From: Nitrincola schmidtii
GTDB lineage: Bacteria > Pseudomonadota > Gammaproteobacteria > Pseudomonadales > Balneatricaceae
Reading direction: 5' to 3'
Assembly (NCBI RefSeq): GCF_008973715.1
Contig: NZ_WBOL01000001.1
Coordinates: 248,001-312,000 of the forward strand
Length of the DNA: 64,000 bases
The position numbers and the translations under genes are program-made. How positions within the stretch are numbered: the first letter of the stretch is position 1; each line of letters begins with the position of its first letter. Positions 9,318 through 20,175 of the stretch are shown one piece after another. The notes beneath the pieces were generated by a model. The model had not been told where the DNA came from. It did not search any database and saw only the letters and a list, made by a program, of their open reading frames with translations.

Positions 9318-12011
9318 ATGCATTACGGCTTTAATTGTGCAGATAGACGTAAGAGAACCTCTCTACTAAGCAGACTTTTTTTACTTCTGTGCCTAGTGTT
9401 TTCTGCTTGTGTTAGTTTGCCTGTTTTTGCAGCAAGTGAAACCGTTAAAATCGGTGTATTAAGTCTTCGTGGTCATCAAATGGCGGAACTGTCATGGGAA
9501 GGCATGGTTAATCACCTAAATCGCTCTTTACCTGATTACGAGTTTATCTTGGTTCCGCTAGCCTTCGATGAGATTAACTTAGCAACCCGACAGCGCAGCG
9601 TTGACTTTATTATTGCCAACTCATCGATCTTTATCACGCTGGAATCTCGTTACAACGCCAGTGCCATCGCTACACTCTACACCCGAACCGCTTCAGGTAC
9701 TCCGGTTAACAGTTTTGGTGGTGTGATCATTTCACGAGTCGATAATCAGTCTGTGACGTTAATCAATGACCTGAAAGGCAAACGTATTGCCGCTGTCGAT
9801 GAAACGTCATTTGGCGGTTGGCAAACAGGTTTAAGAGAAATCCTTAATCAAGGAATTACACCGTCTCAGTTTAGATCCCTAACCTTTATGGGCACACACG
9901 ACGCTGTCGTCGAAGCAGTGATCGCACAAGAAGCGGATGCGGGCTTTGTCAGAACGGGCACGCTTGAAAAAATGGCCGGTGAAGGAAAACTGCAATTAAG
10001 CGATATTTATGTCATTGCAGAAAGGCATTTAAGCTATTTCCCTTACAGAGTGAGTACTCGACTCTACCCCGAATGGCCGCTAGCCAAACTTGCTCATGTA
10101 TCTGAAGATTTAGCGTTAGAGGTTGCTTTGGCTTTATTTACCATGCCTGAAGCAAACATGCTGTATCACTCACCTTATGGCGCAGGCTGGGGATTACCAC
10201 AAAATTATCAGCCCATACATGGACTTTTACGCGAACTAAAACTTGAGCCTTATGATGATGTAGCCCATCAACCCTTCCCTGAAGCACTGAAAGCCTACTG
10301 GCATTATCTGTTAATTACCTTGTTATCCTTCATTACCGGTATGATGTTTATTGCCTACGTGATACGAATTAATCGTCGACTTCATCATCATCAACAGAAA
10401 CTCAGTCATTTAAATACCGAACTTGAGGATCGTGTTAGTAAACGTACGTTACAAATTGAATCCTTACTCGAACACGAGCAATACCTTAGAGGGATTGTGC
10501 AAACCGTAGCGGATGTTAACCAAATCATTATCACCTCAACGCATCGAATGGAGATGTTAAAGTCTGCCTGTGACCGGCTGGTGTCTCATCCTGAGTATCG
10601 TTTCGCATGGGTTGCTAGCCTTCGTCATACCGAACAAGGTGACTATATTGAGCGCTTAGTCAGCTCTTATGGCTCTACAGAGCAGTTGATAGCCTTAACG
10701 CAATCACCCGAGATGCTGGCTAAAATTCACCAAGCCATTTTACAGAACCAATTAATACAGATCTCTTCAAACGAACTGTCAGATGAGCGGATTGCTCCAC
10801 TGGGTTTAAGTGCTGCCGCGTTTTTACCACTGCGTTCAGATGCCTTTTCTCAACCTATCGGCATGCTCTGTGTCTATACCCATCGTAAAGAGGGCTTTGA
10901 ACAAGACGAAATCAGCATGTTAGACCAACTGGCAGGCGATCTTGGTTTTGCCATGCATGCATTTATCCGTCGTGAAGAAAGTGAACAATCAGAAGCCTCT
11001 CGTATCAGTAATTATGAAGAAACCATCCAAGCGATGGTCGATATGATTGAGAAACGTGATACTTATACCGCGGGCCACACTCGTCGTGTCGCTAAATACT
11101 CTGAGCTGATTGCCCGTAAAATGCAGCTTCCTGAGAATAAAATTCAGTGCTTAGTGAAAGCATCAACACTTCATGATATCGGCAAAATCATTATTCCTGA
11201 TGCAGTGTTGTTAAAGCCCGGTCAACTGACACCCTTGGAGTATGAACTGATCAAACAGCACGTGGTAGTGGGTTATGAAACGCTGTCTGGTATAAAAATG
11301 TACCAAGATCTGGCTGAATTAATGCGACATCATCATGAGCGTTTAGATGGCAGCGGTTATCCTCAGGGACTAAAAGATGGTGATATTCCGTTATTATCTA
11401 GAATCATGGCAGTTGCTGATTCCTTTGATGCCATGACGTCTAACAGAATTTACAAACCCAGAAAAACCATTGAAGAAGCTATGAAAGAGTTACAAGCACT
11501 TGCTGGAAAGCATTATGATGTCGCTGTCGTTGCTGCTGCCGTCGATGTTTTGGCTAATGAAGACCTAAGTGATGTATCCAAGGAGGAACAACTCCCCGCT
11601 TCGGACCTAGAGAAACAACGTTTCGCTTACTTTTTCAATGACCAGTTAACAGGCTTACATAACGCCGAGTATCTTCACTTTATGCTACAACGGGGATTGC
11701 ATGTGCACTTTCACTCGTTGCAGATGCTGCTGTTGAAAAACTTTGCTGAATACAACAGCAAGTATGGCTGGCATGCCGGCAATCAACTGTTGAAAGACTT
11801 CGCAGATTGGTTAGAAGTGAAGTGTCCAGGCGCTATGCTGTTCCGAGTGATGGGGGATGATTTTGTCATCATCAATCCACCAGATGGTTGGTTAAACGAT
11901 TTTGATCTTGTCTCTAGCTCACCGCTGACAGGAACTCAAGTGGAAGCCAATATTCAACATTTCAACTGTGATGATGCAGGGCTATCCGCCCTGCAAGCTT
12001 ATTTAAAATAA
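9318..12011 (+). CDS. Membrane sensor: PhnD-like domain, GAF, HD-GYP phosphodiesterase, degenerate GGDEF
   Basis: 897 residues. After a signal/TM segment (about 15-40), residues 45-300 resemble a PhnD-type periplasmic phosphonate-binding domain (VKIGVLSLRG, LKGKRIAAVDETSFGGW, EAVIAQEADAGFVRTGTLE). A membrane helix follows at about 333-353, then coiled coil and a GAF-like region (390-550). HD-GYP spans about 560-740, with HD at 619-620 (TLHDIGKIIIPD) and HHERLDGSGYP ending at 682, so c-di-GMP hydrolysis is expected. A C-terminal GGDEF-like domain (760-880) has MGDDF at 845-849 instead of GGDEF and is probably inactive or regulatory. It likely converts a periplasmic ligand signal into lower c-di-GMP. 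The ligand is unknown. Confidence 0.85.
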   Translation: MHYGFNCADRRKRTSLLSRLFLLLCLVFSACVSLPVFAASETVKIGVLSLRGHQMAELSWEGMVNHLNRSLPDYEFILVPLAFDEINLATRQRSVDFIIANSSIFITLESRYNASAIATLYTRTASGTPVNSFGGVIISRVDNQSVTLINDLKGKRIAAVDETSFGGWQTGLREILNQGITPSQFRSLTFMGTHDAVVEAVIAQEADAGFVRTGTLEKMAGEGKLQLSDIYVIAERHLSYFPYRVSTRLYPEWPLAKLAHVSEDLALEVALALFTMPEANMLYHSPYGAGWGLPQNYQPIHGLLRELKLEPYDDVAHQPFPEALKAYWHYLLITLLSFITGMMFIAYVIRINRRLHHHQQKLSHLNTELEDRVSKRTLQIESLLEHEQYLRGIVQTVADVNQIIITSTHRMEMLKSACDRLVSHPEYRFAWVASLRHTEQGDYIERLVSSYGSTEQLIALTQSPEMLAKIHQAILQNQLIQISSNELSDERIAPLGLSAAAFLPLRSDAFSQPIGMLCVYTHRKEGFEQDEISMLDQLAGDLGFAMHAFIRREESEQSEASRISNYEETIQAMVDMIEKRDTYTAGHTRRVAKYSELIARKMQLPENKIQCLVKASTLHDIGKIIIPDAVLLKPGQLTPLEYELIKQHVVVGYETLSGIKMYQDLAELMRHHHERLDGSGYPQGLKDGDIPLLSRIMAVADSFDAMTSNRIYKPRKTIEEAMKELQALAGKHYDVAVVAAAVDVLANEDLSDVSKEEQLPASDLEKQRFAYFFNDQLTGLHNAEYLHFMLQRGLHVHFHSLQMLLLKNFAEYNSKYGWHAGNQLLKDFADWLEVKCPGAMLFRVMGDDFVIINPPDGWLNDFDLVSSSPLTGTQVEANIQHFNCDDAGLSALQAYLK

Positions 12012-12021
12012 AGCCGATGTA

Positions 12022-15000
12022 TCAACTCAACGCTTCCATTTCATCCTCATCAGCGGTATCCATATCGATCATTTTATAAGGGTGATCAGATGCTAATAGT
12101 TCCTTACCCTTCTCGGTTGGGAACTCAACATCAATATCCACCACACGTCCATCACGACAGACGTTGATGATGGTATCCATACACGAACTTAGCAAAGAGT
12201 ATTTTTCATCCGGTGCCGCAATAATGGTTTGCAAACCTAAGTCGGTCATAAAACCAAGAGAGGTCACCGTGTTCTCTGAGTCCAGTTTGTTAAAGGCTTC
12301 ATCGAATACCGACAAACTGAAACCACCCACAGGCTTACCATCACTGCCCTCTTTCAAGCGATAGGTCGCCCCCAACGCCGCTGCCATGGCAACATAGAAA
12401 GGCACTTGGTGCTCACCACCTGAACCGGTCTTGATACGCTGAGTCAGTGTGGTTTTGCGATTACCCTGTAGATCTTTCACCACCAACTCAAAGTTGTAGA
12501 AGTTACGGTAATCCTGAAGCAGTGTACTTTCACCTTCGTTCTTCAACACTTCATGAATCTTAGCCAAGGCATCACGGTGCCCTGAATCTTGCTCATGATT
12601 GATATCAAACAGTGAACCCACGTTTGCCTGATCCATGCGGGTGTATGCTTCTACCAGTTCCAGAATATCTTTCAATTCAGGGTTAGGCATCATCTCGAAG
12701 CTATACATCTCTTTGTGGAACGGACGATTTTTCAAGTGACTGTTAAGCTCACGGATCAACTCTTTAATCTTATCGATCTGATCGTTCAAGTGCGCCACGA
12801 AGTCAGAGCGGAACGCGGTTTCCGCTTCTAGGCGAGCACGTTCAGCCTTCTTGGTGTAAAGCGCAAGTTCAGATTCTTGCAGGGCCGTGACGGTTTCATT
12901 GACATACTTTTCTAAATCTTCATGGGTCGAGTCAGCACTGATATTGTCTAAACCACCGTGCGTCATGCCACCGCCATGATAGCGTGCTTTATATTGTGCT
13001 ACGGCGTCACGAACACCGTTTTTCTTCTTCTCGTGTAACTGCAATTCGCTTTGTGCTTTTTTGGCGGCTTCAAAAATGACACGCTCCAGTTCGCCACCAC
13101 AGCTCTCATCCAGATAATCACGCTTTTCTTGAGCAGATTGAGCATCGAAATTCGGATTTTCTTCACAGCGACTTCGCGATTGAGCATGTTCCGATAACTC
13201 TCTTTCCAACAATTCAAGTGAAGAGTGGTCTTTAATCATGCCGGTACGTACTTTCTGCAGCTTGTCCATTAAGGACTTTTGACGCGCTTCGGTATTCTTT
13301 TGTTGTTCAGCCAATTCTGCAATTCGATTTTGAATGCCGGAGTCATCATGGTTACGCAGGTCAACAATCGCTTGATGATAGCCTTCAATTTCACTGTTCA
13401 ACTGATCGCGCTGGTTAGCTAAATCAAACACACGCTCGTTGACTTGTAACAAGCCTGAACCCAGTTGAATAAGCGCATCACGCAGTTTTTCCAGAGTTTC
13501 ATGCTGTTTACCCAAGGTGGCAAATTCAGCAATCATCTCATCTACTTGTTTGCCTTGCAGTGCTAACTGATCACCTCGACGACGAATCCCCATAATGGCG
13601 CTGAGTTCGTTGATTGCGGTGGTCGAACCTTCAGACTGCAGCATGCAGTCATAAGTTAAGGCACGTTCATGGCGTAACAGATCGTTTTCCGTTTCTACCG
13701 CCATGACACCACCCAGGGCACGGTTCATGTACGCACGGGCATGCTCGTTGTCGGTTTCAACAAACTCAACCAAGGTGCCACGCTTCGAGCGGTTCAGCCA
13801 CTCATCGGTCTTAGTGGTGTTGATAATACGACAGCCTTTAAGGTGACGACCTTTGCGGCGGTAAAGTGTAATGGCTTCTTTAACACGATCAGGTGAAACC
13901 ACTAAGGCTTCACGACGAGCACCTAAAAAGGACTCTATGGCGATACGCCATTTATCTTCGGTGATGTCCACTAGCTCACAAATGGGCGTGGACTCTATAC
14001 CATACTCTTTGAGCAAACCGATCAATTCACGCGTGGCGTGACGCACGGGGGCACGTCCCTGCTGCAACTGTTCGACGGCACTTTTTTGATTTTGAATCTG
14101 GGTGCGAATGTCATTAATGCGAATAACTGACTCTTCGTAACGACGGGCTATCGCTTTACGAACGGGATCAACCATCTCACGAAGTTTAGTCAGGGTGTTA
14201 TCTACCTCTACAGGTGATTCCGGCCACATGCCACTTAGGGTGTTTTCACCGGTTCGCCATAATTGCACCGACTGCTGCACCACAGGACGGAAGTTTTCGG
14301 GTAACAACTCCAGTTGCTCTGAAAAACCGACCGTGGTGCGCATCAGGTTATAGACCTGCTGAATCTTTTCACGCACCACCGATACTTCGTGCTGGCGAGC
14401 AGAAATTCGAGATTCGAGTGCATTCACCTTGTGAGCTGAATCGGTATTATTTAACTCAGCACGCGCGTTGGCTAGATCTTGCAGGGTGTTATTCAGCGCT
14501 TCACTGTTTGCTTCTAGGTCTGCTTGAAGTGTTGCTTCCTGATCGGTGTAACTTTCTAATCGTTCAGCAGCTTCCTCTTTTTTCAGGTCAGCATGTTCAA
14601 AACGACTTTCGTGAACCACCCACTCATATTCAACCGAGTTTTTCACATTTCGAGCAATACCCTGACAAAGCTCCTGAACCTTCTCCAATTCTGCAATGCG
14701 ATTGGCAACTTCTTGAGTTTTCTGCTCCATCGCTCGATACTCATCCAGCGATTTACGAAAGGCACCGACGTGGACAATGTTTTCGTCCAATACGAATTCA
14801 CGAATAAAGCGCGTTGGACTGTCGATAGGGACGAACTTCAGCGCGTTTTTGAAGTTTTTAACGAACTTTTCATCATCATTCGGCATTTGTGCATCATGAC
14901 TCAGATGCGTGACCATTTCTTTCACGAAACGGCTCGCGCGTTTCTCCAACACCATCTCTGGACACTGTTTAAGCAAGCTTTCACGCACTTCTGGCCAGGG

Positions 15001-15453
15001 TTTTGGCAAACGCCCACCACCCTGTTTGATGGAGAAATCATCAAGCGTGACAGAAAAGTCCGGCAAGATAAAACGACCGAGAATGTCCTCATCGGCACTG
15101 GCAGTCGAGGCACTGATCGCAATGCCGACACAACTTTCTTTGGCGGTTTCGGTATCAAAGAAACTCAAAGCCATATAGGTTAATGAGTCTTCACGAGCGT
15201 TCACTTTTTTGCCTAAGTCATCCAAGAAACCTAAACAGTAGGTACGCAATGAACGTTCAGACTTTTCACCCGCAGAGGCGTTAAAGCTAAGATTGCGCTT
15301 ATGCCCTCCCATCAATACAGTTTGTATCGCGTCCAACAGTGATGATTTACCGGAGCCGTTTGGACCAACAATAGCAACGTTCCCCTTGATAGGAATCTCT
15401 ATCGCACCCAATACATACCAGTTAACAAGGACAATACGGTTAAGCTGTTTCAT
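12022..15453 (-). CDS. mksB: MksB/JetC-like condensin SMC ATPase
   Basis: 1143 residues with split ATPase halves around long coiled coils. Walker [10 protein letters not shown] lies at residues 30-38. Near the C terminus are the ABC signature region ([17 protein letters not shown]) and Walker [14 protein letters not shown]. Coiled coil fills about 230-450 and 650-940, with a hinge-like domain near 480-620. This is the SMC subunit of MksBEF bacterial condensins, and JetC of Wadjet plasmid-defence systems is the same family. It is last in the operon mksF-mksE-mksB, and its start overlaps mksE by 14 bases with AGGAGA upstream. The next gene is convergent, so no jetD/mksG nuclease follows. Names follow P. 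aeruginosa usage and are by family resemblance. Confidence 0.85.
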   Translation of the reverse strand: MKQLNRIVLVNWYVLGAIEIPIKGNVAIVGPNGSGKSSLLDAIQTVLMGGHKRNLSFNASAGEKSERSLRTYCLGFLDDLGKKVNAREDSLTYMALSFFDTETAKESCVGIAISASTASADEDILGRFILPDFSVTLDDFSIKQGGGRLPKPWPEVRESLLKQCPEMVLEKRASRFVKEMVTHLSHDAQMPNDDEKFVKNFKNALKFVPIDSPTRFIREFVLDENIVHVGAFRKSLDEYRAMEQKTQEVANRIAELEKVQELCQGIARNVKNSVEYEWVVHESRFEHADLKKEEAAERLESYTDQEATLQADLEANSEALNNTLQDLANARAELNNTDSAHKVNALESRISARQHEVSVVREKIQQVYNLMRTTVGFSEQLELLPENFRPVVQQSVQLWRTGENTLSGMWPESPVEVDNTLTKLREMVDPVRKAIARRYEESVIRINDIRTQIQNQKSAVEQLQQGRAPVRHATRELIGLLKEYGIESTPICELVDITEDKWRIAIESFLGARREALVVSPDRVKEAITLYRRKGRHLKGCRIINTTKTDEWLNRSKRGTLVEFVETDNEHARAYMNRALGGVMAVETENDLLRHERALTYDCMLQSEGSTTAINELSAIMGIRRRGDQLALQGKQVDEMIAEFATLGKQHETLEKLRDALIQLGSGLLQVNERVFDLANQRDQLNSEIEGYHQAIVDLRNHDDSGIQNRIAELAEQQKNTEARQKSLMDKLQKVRTGMIKDHSSLELLERELSEHAQSRSRCEENPNFDAQSAQEKRDYLDESCGGELERVIFEAAKKAQSELQLHEKKKNGVRDAVAQYKARYHGGGMTHGGLDNISADSTHEDLEKYVNETVTALQESELALYTKKAERARLEAETAFRSDFVAHLNDQIDKIKELIRELNSHLKNRPFHKEMYSFEMMPNPELKDILELVEAYTRMDQANVGSLFDINHEQDSGHRDALAKIHEVLKNEGESTLLQDYRNFYNFELVVKDLQGNRKTTLTQRIKTGSGGEHQVPFYVAMAAALGATYRLKEGSDGKPVGGFSLSVFDEAFNKLDSENTVTSLGFMTDLGLQTIIAAPDEKYSLLSSCMDTIINVCRDGRVVDIDVEFPTEKGKELLASDHPYKMIDMDTADEDEMEALS

Positions 15454-16069
15454 CGGTATTCTCCTGTTCGGTCACATCGTCACCAGAATCAATATCGCAC
15501 AGAGCTTCTAGCTGACCGATGTAGTCTTCAACCACCACCTGACGTATGACAGGGCTTATCTTTAATGGAATATTCTTGGGATCAGTTTCATCTGCTTTGC
15601 CACGCTCGACTAAACCATGACGGGTAAACAGTGACAAAATCTCTTTTAAGCGGGTTTCGTTAGGGATTTCTTTTCCGGTCAGGTTTTCATAAAGACGTAA
15701 CAAACTATCGGTAGTGATGTAAGCCTTACCATCTTGGATCTCGAAGTTTTCTAGAGTTTGCTCATAAAGCTGACGTAAGCATAACAGCAGCAACGACTCA
15801 TCCAAGCGTAACTTAAGCACGCGCTCATCACCCTGCGGAACCACGCCAATGTAGGCTTCATCCGGTTGATATATTAATGTCCAACCGATGGCTTCAAACA
15901 GGTTACGAAAGTAATCCACATGCGCAGAGATCAAAAAATAACTATCGCGATGCACAGGGCGATCAGCGTATAAAAATTGACTGACTAACAATAAGTTGGC
16001 TGCACGGGTAAAGTCTTCGGCCTCATATTTTTCGGCACGGGATAAGGCTTTTTGCAGATCTCCTAGCAT
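15440..16069 (-). CDS. mksE: MksE/JetB-like condensin accessory subunit (DUF4194 type)
   Basis: 209 residues, the typical MksE/JetB size. These proteins bind the kleisin MksF as winged-helix (KITE-like) dimers. Seen are the N-terminal helical segment with [17 protein letters not shown], the block [28 protein letters not shown] and the acidic C-terminal tail. It overlaps mksF by 7 bases and mksB by 14 bases, so the three proteins are almost certainly made together in a fixed ratio. AGGA precedes the start codon. Confidence 0.82.
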   Translation of the reverse strand: MLGDLQKALSRAEKYEAEDFTRAANLLLVSQFLYADRPVHRDSYFLISAHVDYFRNLFEAIGWTLIYQPDEAYIGVVPQGDERVLKLRLDESLLLLCLRQLYEQTLENFEIQDGKAYITTDSLLRLYENLTGKEIPNETRLKEILSLFTRHGLVERGKADETDPKNIPLKISPVIRQVVVEDYIGQLEALCDIDSGDDVTEQENTDETA

Positions 16070-17463
16070 GATGTATTCCTGTGAATTTCAAAACCACGAC
16101 ACTCCACCACATCATCGACACAAATATAGGTGTCATCAAATTCGATGCGATACTGACTGGCCACTTGCTTAGCTTTTTTGCCTAAGGATTGTAAGTGGCG
16201 GATGTAACTAAAACAGATGTAATCTTCCACTGATTCAATGGTGAACTCAGTAGCTTTAAGCGTTTGTCGATCACCAAAATGACGCGCAAGATAGGCTTCA
16301 ATGCGATCAATTTTGACTTCGCGACGCTCTTTGTACTCTTTAAATAAACGACGTAATTCCAATACTTTGGGGTCAATTTCGATACGTGTAATCACTCGCG
16401 GTTTTGCTTCGACACGCTTACGCATCGGAGAACGAATACTGACCGGTGAAATAAACGCCACTTCATCCAGCGTTTTGGGCAATGGAATCCGAGTGCCTTT
16501 TTTCTGACCTAATTCGGCAATTAAACGTGATAAGCGTGCAGCCATACCTGGCGTAGTTTTATCCATGTAACGCACAGTATCCGCAACACGTTTTTCCAAT
16601 TGGTAGCGAAAATCATCAATCGCAGCTAAGCGTTGATCAACCGATTCAAAGATACGAATAATTCGATTGATATGCTGATGAACCATGGCTTCAGCGCTGT
16701 CATAATCCAATTCATACTGTAATTGATAATGGTGGCTTAACTGTTCAATGCGCAACAAATCAAACTGCAAATCACGCAACATAGCGATAATTTGGCGACG
16801 ATAGCGGAAAGGGTTGTTTCGTGTTTTGAGGGTTTTATAGTCAGAAACCAGAATTTGTTCTACGAAACGATCAAAAAAGCCACGAACAATTTCTTGTGGA
16901 TTCTTGCTTTCAGATAGGGAGATTTTCATCTCACGCAATCCAAGCAGCATATCGGTCAAGTGAGCACTGAACTCAGCCGCCGTTTGAGCTGCCTCAGACA
17001 GCGTAATACCTCGACCCACTGGATCATTCACTGCCGCTTCTAACGAACTCAGGACGTTAAGTACCGCACCACCGTAGCTACGTTTTTCTAGGCGGGCAAT
17101 CGAGACAAGTGCACGCAGCATATAGCTAACCGATGGGGTCAGTAACACATACTGGCGATAGATACGCTGTTCTTCTTCTAACCAGCCACACTCAACCAAG
17201 CGGCGATAAATACGATTGGTGTAATCGGCACTGGAGCGAGGCGGCTCAGCATCATCATCCCCTTCCGCTTCCCAACGACGCACACCGATACGCACCACAG
17301 CATTCTCTATGGTTGAGCGTACCAAGTCTCTGGGAATAAAAGGATCGATAAGATCTTCATCAAAAAAAAGATCTGCCAATTCCAGCAAAACCACCTGATA
17401 GATTTGGCGGTTTTGACCTGATAAGGGAAGAAAGATTGTATCCGGTAATTTATTGAAGAGCAT
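16063..17463 (-). CDS. mksF: MksF/JetA-like kleisin subunit
   Basis: 466 residues from the ATG at 17463 ([14 protein letters not shown]). AGGGA precedes it, whereas the longer frame to 17496 adds only an unlikely leader. The family (DUF5716/JetA, MukF-like) has an N-terminal winged helix ([22 protein letters not shown]), a central helical bundle (about 150-330) and a C-terminal winged helix that touches the SMC head. It is the first gene of the condensin operon. The complex should load on DNA and extrude loops. It works either in chromosome organisation (MksBEF) or, when a JetD nuclease is available, in plasmid cleavage (Wadjet). Confidence 0.82.
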   Translation of the reverse strand: MLFNKLPDTIFLPLSGQNRQIYQVVLLELADLFFDEDLIDPFIPRDLVRSTIENAVVRIGVRRWEAEGDDDAEPPRSSADYTNRIYRRLVECGWLEEEQRIYRQYVLLTPSVSYMLRALVSIARLEKRSYGGAVLNVLSSLEAAVNDPVGRGITLSEAAQTAAEFSAHLTDMLLGLREMKISLSESKNPQEIVRGFFDRFVEQILVSDYKTLKTRNNPFRYRRQIIAMLRDLQFDLLRIEQLSHHYQLQYELDYDSAEAMVHQHINRIIRIFESVDQRLAAIDDFRYQLEKRVADTVRYMDKTTPGMAARLSRLIAELGQKKGTRIPLPKTLDEVAFISPVSIRSPMRKRVEAKPRVITRIEIDPKVLELRRLFKEYKERREVKIDRIEAYLARHFGDRQTLKATEFTIESVEDYICFSYIRHLQSLGKKAKQVASQYRIEFDDTYICVDDVVECRGFEIHRNTSC

Positions 17464-17588
17464 GCAGATCCCTGATTTACGGTGCAGACAACCCAAACGC
17501 AGATTCTAGCGGAAATTTAACTGGGTTCATAACCTTTCATGGCAGAACCCTAAGATCCGTCAATTAAATGTTAAGCCTGCTTAGCTTG

Positions 17589-19313
17589 TTACAGTTTTGC
17601 CTGTTGTAGCTTTGAGTAGGTATCTAGCATTTTATGATGTGTAACAAAGCCTTTAAGGGATTCATCATGGGTACCAAAGTCATCAAACAGGCCTTCCCCT
17701 TTCAAGAAACCAGAGACCATTCTGATCATATCAGCGCCATAAATACGCTCTAAGACCGGTAAAAAGTCTTTTAGATCGCGCGACTCGTCCAATTCGATGG
17801 ATAACAACTGATGTAAGCAACGATAGGTTTTATGCGCTTTAGGCGGCACTTGGGCAAATTCAAGCACCCATTCGCACAACTCTCGGCCCAGTGGAAGATC
17901 ACCAGAGGCTAGCGCTAGGCGCATTTTCAGTTCACCCATTCTTAACCAAGACCAGACGGTTCCAGCATCGGGAGCCACTCCAATCAAATCTGCGACCAAA
18001 TGCGTTTCTTCAAAATGTGCATCTTCTAGCGCATCTAACAGGTCAGCACACCCCTCTTGATCCAAATCACTTAACGCCAACAAGGCAGGACGCAACGCCA
18101 TCGCTGCACTGTTATTTCGCCAAATGAGCTTATCGACTGGATAAACCTCTGACATACCTGGAACAATAATACGACAGGTATAGATTCCCATGTGCTCATA
18201 GTCCGCTATGTAGATATCCATATCGACGCGATGAATTTTAAAGCACAACTCTTCAAATTCAGCTTGGGTGTCGCCTTCGATATTCCATGGTGTATAAGGG
18301 TAATCGGTGGTGGCCGAGAACATATCCCAAGCCACCAACCCACTAGAGTCAATGAAATGAGTTAATAGATTTTCCGGATCAGCGGCGGCCTCGATGTCCA
18401 GTGTTGGAATCGGGAAATTCTTTAAATCATCCAGTTCGCGACCCTGTAACATCTGCGTGACGGCACGCTCAAGTGCCATGGCAAACTTAGGATGGGAACC
18501 GAAAGATGCGTAACAACCACCGTCATCCGGATTAATAAGGTTGACATTGACCAAGGGGAACTTCCCACCCAACGACGCATCACGCACTTCAATGGTATAG
18601 CCTTTATTTCTGAGTGCTCGGATAGACGCTTTAACTCTTGGGTGCTTAGCAATTTCAGATTCAGGAATCAATGGCAAGCTAATACCTGATGAGATAATGG
18701 TATTTTTAATGTGACGTTCAAAAATTTCAGATAACGCCTGAACCCTGGCTTCCCAAATCGTATTACCCGCAGCCATGCCATTACAGTCATACAGATTGCC
18801 AATGATATTGACGGGAAACCAGACAGTTTCACGCGTGCGTTGCATCACAAAGGGCAAGGCACAGATGCCTCGTGATGCATTGCTGGAGTTAATATCTATA
18901 AGCGCTTCTGGGTGTATCTCGTTGTTTAGGTCGTAGTGATTTCGTGTTGCTTCATCCAGTAAACCATCTGGCCATTCAGAGGATTTCACGGTAAACCATC
19001 GTTCTTGCGGGTAATGCACAAACTCAGACTTAGCAACCGCCGATCCCCAAAAGTAATCAGCAAAGAAATAGTTGGTACTTAAACGTTCGACCATTTCTCC
19101 CAACGCACTGACTAAAGCAGCCTCTCTGGTCGCGCCTTTACCACTGGTGTAAAAAAGCGGGCAATGACGATCATGAATATGCACAGACCAGACATGCGGA
19201 ACAGGGTTTAACCATCGTGTTTCTTCCACTTCTAACCCAAACGCCAACAATGCAGCACTTAGGCGTTCAATGGACTCCTCAAGCGGCGCATCTTTTCCCA
19301 AAATCTGCGTCAT
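17589..19313 (-). CDS. ycaO: YcaO-type ATP-dependent cyclodehydratase-family protein (RimO accessory)
   Basis: 574 residues, close to E. coli YcaO (586), the factor that helps RimO methylthiolate ribosomal protein S12. The YcaO ATP-binding pattern is seen in ALGEMVERLSTNYFFADYFWG and in ALSEIFERHIKN (S-E-x-x-E-R). The region from about 430 is helical and TPR-like, as in the E. coli protein. It lacks the proline-rich C terminus (PxPxP) of azoline-forming YcaO enzymes, and no precursor peptide or cyclase partner lies nearby, so a RiPP role is unlikely. Single gene with GGGAGA before the start; rimO is not in the window. Confidence 0.9.
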   Translation of the reverse strand: MTQILGKDAPLEESIERLSAALLAFGLEVEETRWLNPVPHVWSVHIHDRHCPLFYTSGKGATREAALVSALGEMVERLSTNYFFADYFWGSAVAKSEFVHYPQERWFTVKSSEWPDGLLDEATRNHYDLNNEIHPEALIDINSSNASRGICALPFVMQRTRETVWFPVNIIGNLYDCNGMAAGNTIWEARVQALSEIFERHIKNTIISSGISLPLIPESEIAKHPRVKASIRALRNKGYTIEVRDASLGGKFPLVNVNLINPDDGGCYASFGSHPKFAMALERAVTQMLQGRELDDLKNFPIPTLDIEAAADPENLLTHFIDSSGLVAWDMFSATTDYPYTPWNIEGDTQAEFEELCFKIHRVDMDIYIADYEHMGIYTCRIIVPGMSEVYPVDKLIWRNNSAAMALRPALLALSDLDQEGCADLLDALEDAHFEETHLVADLIGVAPDAGTVWSWLRMGELKMRLALASGDLPLGRELCEWVLEFAQVPPKAHKTYRCLHQLLSIELDESRDLKDFLPVLERIYGADMIRMVSGFLKGEGLFDDFGTHDESLKGFVTHHKMLDTYSKLQQAKL

Positions 19314-19447
19314 TCATTATCTCCCAACTGCAAACCTGGCTGTATATAACATCAATAAAGTCACTACAGCTTCATCTTATTGATTGATCAAAGATTATAC
19401 TTCAGACAACCAAAACAAAAAAATTTATATTTTTTTCAACAACAGTG

Positions 19448-19476
19448 TTGACGACCCCCGCCAAGATCATTAATAT
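19448..19476 (+). promoter_or_regulatory. Sigma70 promoter of the tRNA-Asn/tRNA-Pro unit
   Basis: TTGACG at 19448-19453, a 17-base spacer and TAATAT at 19471-19476 lie 22 bases before the first tRNA. The GC-rich stretch just after the -10 box (ACGCGGCC) looks like the discriminator of a stringently controlled stable-RNA promoter. Confidence 0.8.
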
Positions 19477-19497
19477 ACGCGGCCTGAGTTGAGCGAT

Positions 19498-19573
19498 TCC
19501 CTGATAGCTCAGTTGGTAGAGCAGTAGACTGTTAATCTATTGGTCGCTGGTTCGAGTCCAGCTCGGGGAGCCA
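19498..19573 (+). tRNA. tRNA-Asn (anticodon GTT)
   Basis: A 76-base cloverleaf. The acceptor stem TCCCTGA pairs with TCGGGGA (one G-T pair), followed by discriminator G and an encoded CCA. The D arm contains AGTTGGTAGA, the anticodon loop CTGTTAA carries GTT, and the T arm is GCTGG TTCGAGT CCAGC. Confidence 0.97.
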
Positions 19574-19586
19574 AAACTTAGAAAGT

Positions 19587-19663
<77 letters not shown>

Positions 19664-19759
19664 CTATCCTTTCTTAGCAGTTCGCAAGCATTTTCACATC
19701 CCGTGTAATACACAGCCTCAAAGCTTATTTATTTTTACGACTTCTCATTAAACTTCACC

Positions 19760-20070
19760 TATGGTGGGGCACAATTAGGGGCATTTCGTCACATATGCCT
19801 ATCCCCCTATCCAGTACCCCCAAGCCGATTAAGTGCCCAGCTATGCGCGAGATGGATTGCATCTCACGGCTATCACTTACGACATACAACTACGAAGCGC
19901 AGAACCTCGCGACAAAACATACCGCTTAACGATTGGTCAGTTGCTAACTTCCTGAAAGGGTCATCCAGAACTTGAAATTCAGATAAATAAAGTCTTAACT
20001 TTAGCAAGGTGATGAGGGCAAGCAGAAAGTTAAAAACAGGTATGCCCAACAACATATTACCTTAGCGCTA
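19760..20070 (+). pseudogene. Possible relic of a tyrosine integrase next to tRNA-Pro
   Basis: The 511 bases between tRNA-Pro and the BLUF gene hold no intact gene. By reading across frames, fragments resemble the N-terminal arm-binding domain of DUF4102-type (P4-like) integrases. They are MPIPLSSTPKPIK at 19796, then RDGLHL in another frame at about 19850, then DKTYRLTIGQ near 19910-19940, followed by stops. The upstream text with two GGGGCA repeats (19766-19782) is like the leader often found before such integrases at tRNA genes. Stops and frameshifts make it non-functional. This call rests on short matches and may be chance. Confidence 0.35.
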
Positions 20071-20175
20071 ATAGAAATATTGGCATAAGGTATGGATCTG
20101 AAGAATGACCACCTCAATAGGCATCATCGAAACTAACGTAATCAATCATGTAATTGTATTAATGAGAACTTAAAT

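Noticed and set aside
14214-15183. Long open frames on the plus strand across mksB, about 196 residues each
   Set aside because: They are antisense to the strongly supported SMC ATPase gene and have no family motif or ribosome site; shadow frames.
12022-17463. Calling the operon a complete Wadjet defence system
   Set aside because: JetD/MksG, the nuclease needed for plasmid cleavage, is not encoded next to it, so only a condensin core is supported.
17589-19313. YcaO as the core of a RiPP (ribosomal peptide) cluster
   Set aside because: It matches the E. coli RimO-accessory type, lacks the C-terminal PxPxP, and has no precursor peptide, E1-like or transport genes next to it.
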